A stretch of DNA of 64,000 bases from contig JADJPN010000002.1 in NCBI GenBank assembly GCA_016713235.1, positions 372,001 through 436,000 on the forward strand. Reading direction: 5' to 3'. The notes under the pieces are model-generated. The model did no database searches and was not told the origin of the DNA. It saw only the letters and a program-made list of their open reading frames with translations. A program made the translations under genes and the position numbers. Each line of letters opens with the position of its first letter. The stretch's first letter is position 1. Of the stretch, positions 58,878 to 64,000 are shown piece after piece. This DNA is from Hyphomicrobiales bacterium (lineage in GTDB: Bacteria > Pseudomonadota > Alphaproteobacteria > Rhizobiales > Xanthobacteraceae).

Positions 58878-59946
58878 CTACCCTCCGGCGATGGAGGTGT
58901 CGTGGAGTCCGCCGATGTTCGTGTCCGCCTTGATCAGGCCGCCGACGGTCAGACTGTTCGCAACGCGCTTCGCGGCATCGGCATTGATCCCGACGGTTTC
59001 GGGGTAAAGCGAGTTGCGATAGCGCACGAGAATGTCGCCGAGCTGCTTGGTGTCGAGGCCCGTGGTCATTTCCTTCGGGAAAGACGATACGAGCTGCTCG
59101 CCGGAAAGCGTGCGCAGGCCTTTCAGCGCATCGGCCAGACCCTTCACGAGCTTGGTCATGTCTTCGCGGCGCTGTTCGAATTCCTTGCCGCGCACTGCGA
59201 CACCCATGAATTCGTAGGTGCCGCCGAGGAATTTGTTGGCGTCGTCGCTGTCCATCGCGTTCACGATCACGCGTGCGCCGGCCTGCTGAAGAATGCTGAG
59301 TGCGGGCTCCTGCACGAGACCGGCATCGACATCGCCACGGCGCACGGCCTCTAACAGATTCACGCCGAGGGTCGCGAACTGCACGCTATTCACGTCGGCG
59401 TTGGCCTGCTTGAGCAGGAACAGCATCAGCGCATGATCGGCATTGCCGAGCGCGGAGACGCCGACGGTTTTGCCTTCGAGATCCTTGACGGTTTTGATTT
59501 TGTCCGCGGCTTTCGGCGTCGTGACGAGCGCGAATAAGGGCAGGCGGCCGGTGACCGCAAAACGCTTGATGTCGGCGCCCTTCGAGTAAGCCTGGATCGC
59601 GACGTCGAGCGCGGTCGCCGCGTAATCGACGGCGCCGCCGACAAGCGCCTGCATCGCGGCGCTGCCGCCGCGCGTATAGATCAGTTCGACATCGAGGCCC
59701 TGGTTCTTCCAGTAGCCGGCCGAGCGCGCGACTTCATACGGCACGCCGCAAAGGATCTGGCTGCAATAGGCGAGCTTCACGGGTTTCAGCGTCTGCGCGG
59801 TTGCCGAACCCGTCGCGGAAAGCGCGCCCGCGACCACGGCCACGCCTTTCAGGACGGAGCGCCGGGAAACGTCCGGGGCTGCGATTTCCCTTGCTCGACT
59901 TGATGCCTTTGGGAACGCTGGCGAGATTTTCGTCGCAGCAGCTCAT
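58878..59946 (-). CDS. NMT1/THI5-like ABC substrate-binding protein with Tat-type signal and Cys pairs (one frameshift)
   Basis: About 355 residues after repair. The start at 59946 (MSCCDENLASVPKGIKSS) has GGAGAG five bases upstream. After an extra G near 59889 the true frame gives a Tat motif SRRSVLKGVAVVAGAL. The mature domain starts KPVKLAYCSQILCGVPYEVA, then LIYTRGGSAAMQALVGGAVD, as in SsuA/ThiY-type binding proteins. The C-x4-C lies where such proteins contact ligand, and a second Cys pair precedes the Tat signal. First gene of the five-gene operon. Ligand unknown. Confidence 0.85.
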
Positions 59947-60047
59947 AACGCTCTCCGTTGGATTTCGGGGTTTGCAGCTTCATACACCCGGAAATCTCAA
60001 CAGACAAATGCCGTCAAAAGTATAAATCTACGATAATTTACCGTGAT

Positions 60048-60812
60048 TTACCCGCGGCCCACGAACGGCATTTTCGTCGCCATCACGTTCATGAACAGCA
60101 CGTTCGCGTCCAGCGGCAGCGAGGCGATGTAGACGATGGCGTTGGCGACATGCTCGACCGCAACGCGCGGCTCCACTTTGGTCGTGCCATCCGGCTGCAA
60201 CACGCCGTTCGCCATGCGCTCGGTCATCGGCGTCACCGCATTGCCGATGTCGATCTGGCTGCAGGCGATGTCATAGGCGCGGCCATCGAGCGCGGTGGCG
60301 CGGGTCAGGCCGGAGACGGCGTGCTTGGTCGACGTATAAGGCGCGGAGAAGGGGCGCGGCGCGTAAGCGGAGATCGAGCCGTTGTTGATGATGCGGCCGC
60401 CGCGCGGATTCTGATCCTTCATGATCTTGAACGCTTCTTGCGTGCAGATGAAGGGGCCGGTGAGGTTGGCGGCGACGGTCGAGTTCCAGTCTTCGAGCGT
60501 TACGTTCTCCAGCGGCACCGGCGGCGTGCCGCGGCCGGCGTTGTTGAAGACCACGTCGAGACGGCCGAACTTTTCCCTGGTCTTGGCAAAGAGTGCTTTC
60601 ACCTGCGCGGGATCGCCGACGTCGGTCGGCACCACGAGACATTCAGCGCCGGCGGCGGCGATTTCCTTCGCGACTTCGTCGAGCTGGGCCTTGGTGCGGC
60701 TCGCAATGACGAGATTGAAACCGGCTTTTGCGAGCGCGACTGCCGACGCGCGTCCGATGCCCGAGCCCGCGCCCGTGACCAACGCGATTTTGCGCGAAGC
60801 TGCCATCGCCAT
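60048..60812 (-). CDS. Short-chain dehydrogenase/reductase
   Basis: 254 residues with all classical SDR parts: VTGAGSGIGRASAVALAKAG, NNAGRGTPPVPL, Ser in NNGSISAYAPR, and YTSTKHAVSG with catalytic Tyr and Lys. The substrate is not predictable. It stands 33 bp downstream of the Anbu gene on the same strand and could be read from that operon. Intact. Confidence 0.9.
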   Translation of the reverse strand: MAMAASRKIALVTGAGSGIGRASAVALAKAGFNLVIASRTKAQLDEVAKEIAAAGAECLVVPTDVGDPAQVKALFAKTREKFGRLDVVFNNAGRGTPPVPLENVTLEDWNSTVAANLTGPFICTQEAFKIMKDQNPRGGRIINNGSISAYAPRPFSAPYTSTKHAVSGLTRATALDGRAYDIACSQIDIGNAVTPMTERMANGVLQPDGTTKVEPRVAVEHVANAIVYIASLPLDANVLFMNVMATKMPFVGRG

Positions 60813-60845
60813 TCACTCCCTGAAATTTCCGGACTTTCGCCGGTA

Positions 60846-61727
60846 TTATGGTTTCAGGTTCTGCTGTTGCAGAACTTTCGCCGCAGGCTGGCCCGCGGTC
60901 AATTGCATGTTTGCAGCGTTGGCATGCGCGCCTGTTCTGGGCGGCGCGGCGTCGATCGGTTCCGGAATGGACGCCGTTTCGATGGGGCTCGTTGCATAAG
61001 GCGGGCTGGGGATTGCGATGTGAGCCTCGCGGAGCGCCGCCGACCAGCGCTCGCGCAAATCGGTAAAATACGGCTCACCCGGCATGATGCGGTAATTCAA
61101 TTCGATGGCTAGTGCGTCGCGCCGGATCACCGCAATGTCGATCGGCATACCGACGGCAAGGTTCGAACGAATGGTCGAATCCATCGAAATCAAATTGATC
61201 TTCAGTGCATCATAGAGATCGCTTTCGTAATGCACCGCGCGGTCGAGGATCGGCTTGCCGTATTTGTGCTCGCCGATCTGCAAATACGGCGTGTCGGTCG
61301 TGCATTCGATGAAATTGCCGGCGGCATAGATCATGAAGAGACGCAAACGACGCCCTTCGATCTGACCGCCAAACAGGAAGGAGACGTCGAAATTGATCTC
61401 CGAGTCCTTCATGAGTTTCGCGTCGGTCTCGTAGACCGTGCGCACGGCAAGGCCGACGAGCTGGGCTGCTTCAAACATCGTCGGAGCGTCGGCGAGCCGT
61501 CTGCGCTCGCCGGTTTCGGGAATTACGACGCCTTCCGACAACAGGCTCACGACCGTCTGCGAAACCGAGAGGTTGCCGGCGGAGGCGAGCGCCATCACGC
61601 GTTTTCCCGGCTCCTCGAACAGATGGAGCTTCCTAAAGGTCGAGATGTTGTCGAGACCCGCATTGGTACGCGTGTCGCCGATCATCACGATCCCGTCGCG
61701 AACCAGAATTCCACAACAATACGTCAT
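60846..61727 (-). CDS. anbu: Anbu proteasome-like peptidase with C-terminal extension
   Basis: 293 residues. ATG 61727 is chosen because Anbu proteins begin MTYC, with Thr2 as N-terminal nucleophile after Met removal; here MTYCCGILVRDGIVMIGDTR. Further family parts: TNAGLDNISTFRKLHLFEE and LASAGNLSVSQTVV. Anbu is the proposed ancestral proteasome beta-subunit and forms open helical assemblies. The core ends near residue 244; about 49 extra Pro/Ala/Gln-rich residues follow. Upstream genes encode a transglutaminase-like, an alpha-E and an ATP-grasp protein, the usual Anbu partners. Confidence 0.92.
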   Translation of the reverse strand: MTYCCGILVRDGIVMIGDTRTNAGLDNISTFRKLHLFEEPGKRVMALASAGNLSVSQTVVSLLSEGVVIPETGERRRLADAPTMFEAAQLVGLAVRTVYETDAKLMKDSEINFDVSFLFGGQIEGRRLRLFMIYAAGNFIECTTDTPYLQIGEHKYGKPILDRAVHYESDLYDALKINLISMDSTIRSNLAVGMPIDIAVIRRDALAIELNYRIMPGEPYFTDLRERWSAALREAHIAIPSPPYATSPIETASIPEPIDAAPPRTGAHANAANMQLTAGQPAAKVLQQQNLKP

Positions 61728-61812
61728 CGACTCAACTCTTCGGAGGCACCGGGCGCGGAGTATGCCCAACCGCCGCACCGCGGCAAGGGCGGGTTCGGCA
61801 CATGACTAAGGA

Positions 61813-62643
61813 TTATTGCTGCTGCGACTGGCGGCCCGCCTGGTCGACCGTGACTTTCACGGCCATGTCCTCGCCGAGCCCGCCATAACGGGTGCCCCGG
61901 ACGGGCGCCGCGGCCAGATAGTCGAGGCCGGCGGCGACCCGGACATGGGCCTCGGTGGCACAAATGCCGTTCGCGGGATCGAAGGCGATCCAGCCGAGAT
62001 CGTGCAGGAATGCTTCGGTCCAGGCGTGGCCGGATTCGGTATCGACGATGCCATCGGCGCGCAGGAAGTAGCCGCCGACATAGCGCGCGGGAATTTTCAG
62101 GTGACGCGCGGCGGAACAGAAAATATGCGCGTAATCCTGACAGACCCCGTGCTTGTTGGCGAAGGCCTGGCTCGCGGTGGTCGAGGTGGCGGTCGCATCC
62201 ACGTCGAACTTGAAGTTGGAATAGATGTGGCTCTGCATCGCGTGCAGGGAATCCAGCGCTGCGCGGCTGCCCTTGCCGCTGATCTCGTCGGCCCAATCGA
62301 CGATGGCTTTGTCGGGCGTGGTGAGGTCGGTCTGCCGCAAATAGAAGGAGGGTGGGAACTTCTCGCGCGTGCCGCGCACGATGCCATCCGTATCGTGCGT
62401 CTCGACCTCGCCGGCGACGCGCACCGAGAGTTCCGAGATCGGTCCGTCGACCGTGAAGGTGTGCGTGATATTGCCGAAAGCGTCTTCGCGCGGTTCGACG
62501 CGGCAGTCCTCGGAAACCTCCACGCGCCAGCGCACGACATATTGTCCGTCATGGTTGCGTGGTGTCAGACGCAGAATCTGGATCGCCTTGGTCGCAGGCG
62601 TGTCGTAGCGATAGGCGGTTTCGTGCGCGATCCGGATTCGCAT
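61813..62643 (-). CDS. Transglutaminase-like cysteine peptidase-fold protein (Anbu operon)
   Basis: 276 residues: an N-terminal beta-rich region (MRIRIAHETAYRYDTPATKA) and a transglutaminase core with catalytic Cys in GVCQDYAHIFCSAARHL, His in ESGHAWTEAFLHDLGW and Asp in FDPANG. Family members act as peptidases or amide-bond exchangers. It lies between the alpha-E gene (upstream, 126-bp gap with a repeat) and anbu (85 bp downstream). Confidence 0.92.
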   Translation of the reverse strand: MRIRIAHETAYRYDTPATKAIQILRLTPRNHDGQYVVRWRVEVSEDCRVEPREDAFGNITHTFTVDGPISELSVRVAGEVETHDTDGIVRGTREKFPPSFYLRQTDLTTPDKAIVDWADEISGKGSRAALDSLHAMQSHIYSNFKFDVDATATSTTASQAFANKHGVCQDYAHIFCSAARHLKIPARYVGGYFLRADGIVDTESGHAWTEAFLHDLGWIAFDPANGICATEAHVRVAAGLDYLAAAPVRGTRYGGLGEDMAVKVTVDQAGRQSQQQ

Positions 62644-62652
62644 TTCATTTCC

Positions 62653-62744
62653 TCGTCGTGGCCGGACTTGTCCCGGCCATCAACGCTTGGCTGCATTTGA
62701 TGTCGTCAAGGCGCGGATGCCCCGACCAGCGCGGGCATGACGAC
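62653..62744. repeat. RIME-like intergenic palindromic repeat, copy 2
   Basis: TCGTCGTGGCCGGACTTGTC at the left and GCGCGGGCATGACGACA at the right form the outer pair, with inner hairpin GGCCGGacttgtcCCGGCC (62659-62678). Same family as 56466-56554. It splits the alpha-E and transglutaminase genes without breaking either. Confidence 0.6.
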
Positions 62745-62769
62745 AAAATAGGTGCGCGGGCGCATCACT

Positions 62770-63711
62770 TCAAATCAGATACTGATCGCCGATCGCGTTG
62801 CCGACGCGATTGTTGTCGATCAGGAATTGCGTGATGAATTCGTGCAGGCCGGACTGGAAGATGTCTTCCATTTTCCCGTTTTCGAGCCTGCTGGTGGTTG
62901 TGCGCGCGAGCCGCTGCGCCTGGCCATGGCGTCCGTAAAACTGGGCGAGGTCGTCGAGATAGCGGTTGATGTTTTCGTAGCAGCTTGCAAGCGAACGCGG
63001 CATCTGCCGGTTCAGGATCAGAAGATCCGCAACCAGCCACGGCTTTACGCTGTCGCGATAGACCCAGTGATAGCTCGTGCGCGCGGAGACCGAACGCAGG
63101 ATCGATGCCCACTGGAAATAGTCGAGCGGGCCGCCGACCTGTGCTTCGCGCGGGAGCAGCACATGATACTTCACGTCGAGGATGCGGGCGGTGGCGTCTG
63201 CGCGTTCGACCAGAAAGCCCAGGCGCGAGAACCAGTATGCGTCGTTGCGCAGCATCGTCCGGAACGAAGTGCCGTCGAAACGCACCGAAGCTTCGGTAAC
63301 GAAATTCAGGAAGCGGGTGAATTCTTCGCGCGTGATCCGCTTCGGATCGTAGCGGTGCAATTCGTGCCAGGCCGAGTTGATTGCGTCCCACATTTGCCCG
63401 GTGAGCGCGGTGCGGACCGAGCGCGCGTTCGCTCGCGCAATCTCCAGGCAGTTGCGGATCGAGGCGGGGTTTTCCGGCGAGAACGCGAGCCATTCGGTGA
63501 CGTTGCGCTCGTTCGCTTCCTTGTAGTTTTCGTTGAAGGAAGCTGCCGATCCCGCCGTCGCAATCGCGGATTCCCATTCGTTGGTTTGGCTGCCGTAGCC
63601 TTGCGGCAGCGCCGAGAGACGGTAGGTGGCGTCCAAAATGCGCGCGAGGCATTCGGCGCGTTCGACGTAACGCGAGAGCCAGTAGAGGTTGCTTGCGGTG
63701 CGCGACAACAT
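62770..63711 (-). CDS. Alpha-E domain protein (Anbu operon)
   Basis: 313 residues, largely helical, starting MLSRTASNLYWLSRYVERAE. Conserved Glu/Asp/Arg-rich helices follow (RILDATYRLSALP, GFLVERADATARILDVKYH, RQMPRSLASCYENINRYLDD). Alpha-E proteins have no proven activity but nearly always accompany circularly permuted ATP-grasp proteins. It starts one base after the ATP-grasp stop, so the two are coupled. Confidence 0.93.
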   Translation of the reverse strand: MLSRTASNLYWLSRYVERAECLARILDATYRLSALPQGYGSQTNEWESAIATAGSAASFNENYKEANERNVTEWLAFSPENPASIRNCLEIARANARSVRTALTGQMWDAINSAWHELHRYDPKRITREEFTRFLNFVTEASVRFDGTSFRTMLRNDAYWFSRLGFLVERADATARILDVKYHVLLPREAQVGGPLDYFQWASILRSVSARTSYHWVYRDSVKPWLVADLLILNRQMPRSLASCYENINRYLDDLAQFYGRHGQAQRLARTTTSRLENGKMEDIFQSGLHEFITQFLIDNNRVGNAIGDQYLI

Positions 63712-63712
63712 T

Positions 63713-64000
63713 TCAGCGATCCAGTACCCAGGTGTCTTTCGTGCCGCCGCCCTGCGACGAGTTCACGACGAGCGAGCCTTTCGAGAGCGCTACCCGCGTC
63801 AGGCCGCCCGGCACGATCCGCGTCTTGTCGCGGCCGGTGAGTACGAAGGGCCGCAGGTCGACGTGGCGCGGCGCGATGCCTTCCTCGACGAAGGTCGGGC
63901 AGGTCGACAGCGCGAGCGTGGGTTGCGCGATGAAGCCTTCGGGCGACGCTTTTACTTTCGCGGCGAAGTTCTCGATCGTTTTCTTGTCGGCAGCGGGACC
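63713..64000 (-). CDS. Circularly permuted ATP-grasp protein (C-terminal 95 residues; cut by window edge)
   Basis: The readable end contains SPEGFIAQPTLALSTCPTF, APRHVDLRPFVLTG, RIVPGGLTRVALSKGSLVVN and finally SSQGGGTKDTWVLDR. That ending is diagnostic of the circularly permuted ATP-grasp family that accompanies alpha-E proteins. ATP-grasp enzymes form amide or peptide bonds through acyl-phosphates. The N-terminal three quarters lie beyond base 64000. Confidence 0.9.
   Translation of the reverse strand, partial: GPAADKKTIENFAAKVKASPEGFIAQPTLALSTCPTFVEEGIAPRHVDLRPFVLTGRDKTRIVPGGLTRVALSKGSLVVNSSQGGGTKDTWVLDR

Noticed and set aside
60048..64000. Prokaryotic ubiquitin-like (Pup) proteasome locus
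   Set aside because: Anbu is not the 20S beta-subunit, and there is no alpha-subunit, Mpa/ARC, Pup or PafA gene in the window.

Overview
This 64 kb window is chromosomal DNA from an alphaproteobacterium of the Hyphomicrobiales (Rhizobiales), most like the Nitrobacteraceae/Xanthobacteraceae (Bradyrhizobium, Rhodopseudomonas, Pseudolabrys and relatives). The evidence is the fliE-fliQ-fliR-flhB-cckA run, the recA-alaS-icd order, a direct-repeat GAAC-N7-GAAC LexA box, the ATPase zeta inhibitor (DUF1476), Usg, CcdA, an Anbu operon, and intergenic palindromes typical of the group. Codon use is uniformly GC-rich. I see no rRNA, tRNA, insertion sequence, prophage or CRISPR array.

Layout. 1-4.8 kb: end of a flagellar export operon running into the cell-cycle kinase cckA. 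4.8-12.5 kb: mixed metabolism (DsbA-fold isomerase, two-part SLC13 permease, thioesterase, GFA protein, aldehyde dehydrogenase, GMC oxidoreductase). 12.9-22 kb: information genes recA, alaS, trmJ and rpsD, plus icd and murI. 21.9-30.5 kb: purine synthesis (purC, then purS-purQ-purL-bolA-grxD; rpe-purB), interrupted by plus-strand genes for the zeta subunit and a Q/N-repeat SH3 protein. 30.5-34.6 kb: a transporter, an amino-acid oxidoreductase, a P1 peptidase and ccdA. 34.7-43.6 kb: a complete Liv-type ABC transporter, a PobR-like AraC regulator, and pcaB-pcaD-pcaC of the protocatechuate pathway. 43.7-53.2 kb: a BcsS-like protein, an MFS carrier, a tetR-hlyD-ABC efflux operon with a perfect palindromic operator, a DUF488/DUF72 pair, an exported superoxide dismutase and a ketopantoate-reductase-like gene. 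53.2-55.5 kb: groES-groEL under a CIRCE element. 55.6-56.6 kb: usg and a gene-free, strongly hairpin-rich block.

The two most interesting operons lie at the right end, both on the minus strand. At 59.9-56.6 kb five tightly packed genes encode a Tat-type substrate-binding protein, an ATPase, a permease, a NifU/IscU-fold-like protein and a DsrE-like protein. Three of the five carry adjacent cysteine pairs, which suggests uptake and thiol-based handling of a sulfur compound or a soft metal. From 64.0 to 60.8 kb runs an Anbu operon: circularly permuted ATP-grasp (cut by the window edge), alpha-E protein, transglutaminase-like protein and the Anbu proteasome-like protease. This is a candidate peptide-ligation and proteolysis system whose physiological role is poorly known.

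Data quality. At least 13 otherwise well-conserved genes, essential ones included (alaS, purL, purC, cckA, flhB), carry single-base indels, some in compensating pairs. Two islands of almost pure G/C runs (about 6207-6484 and 12486-12830) look like assembly or base-calling artefacts. I therefore annotate frameshifted genes as intact genes with probable sequence errors, not as pseudogenes.
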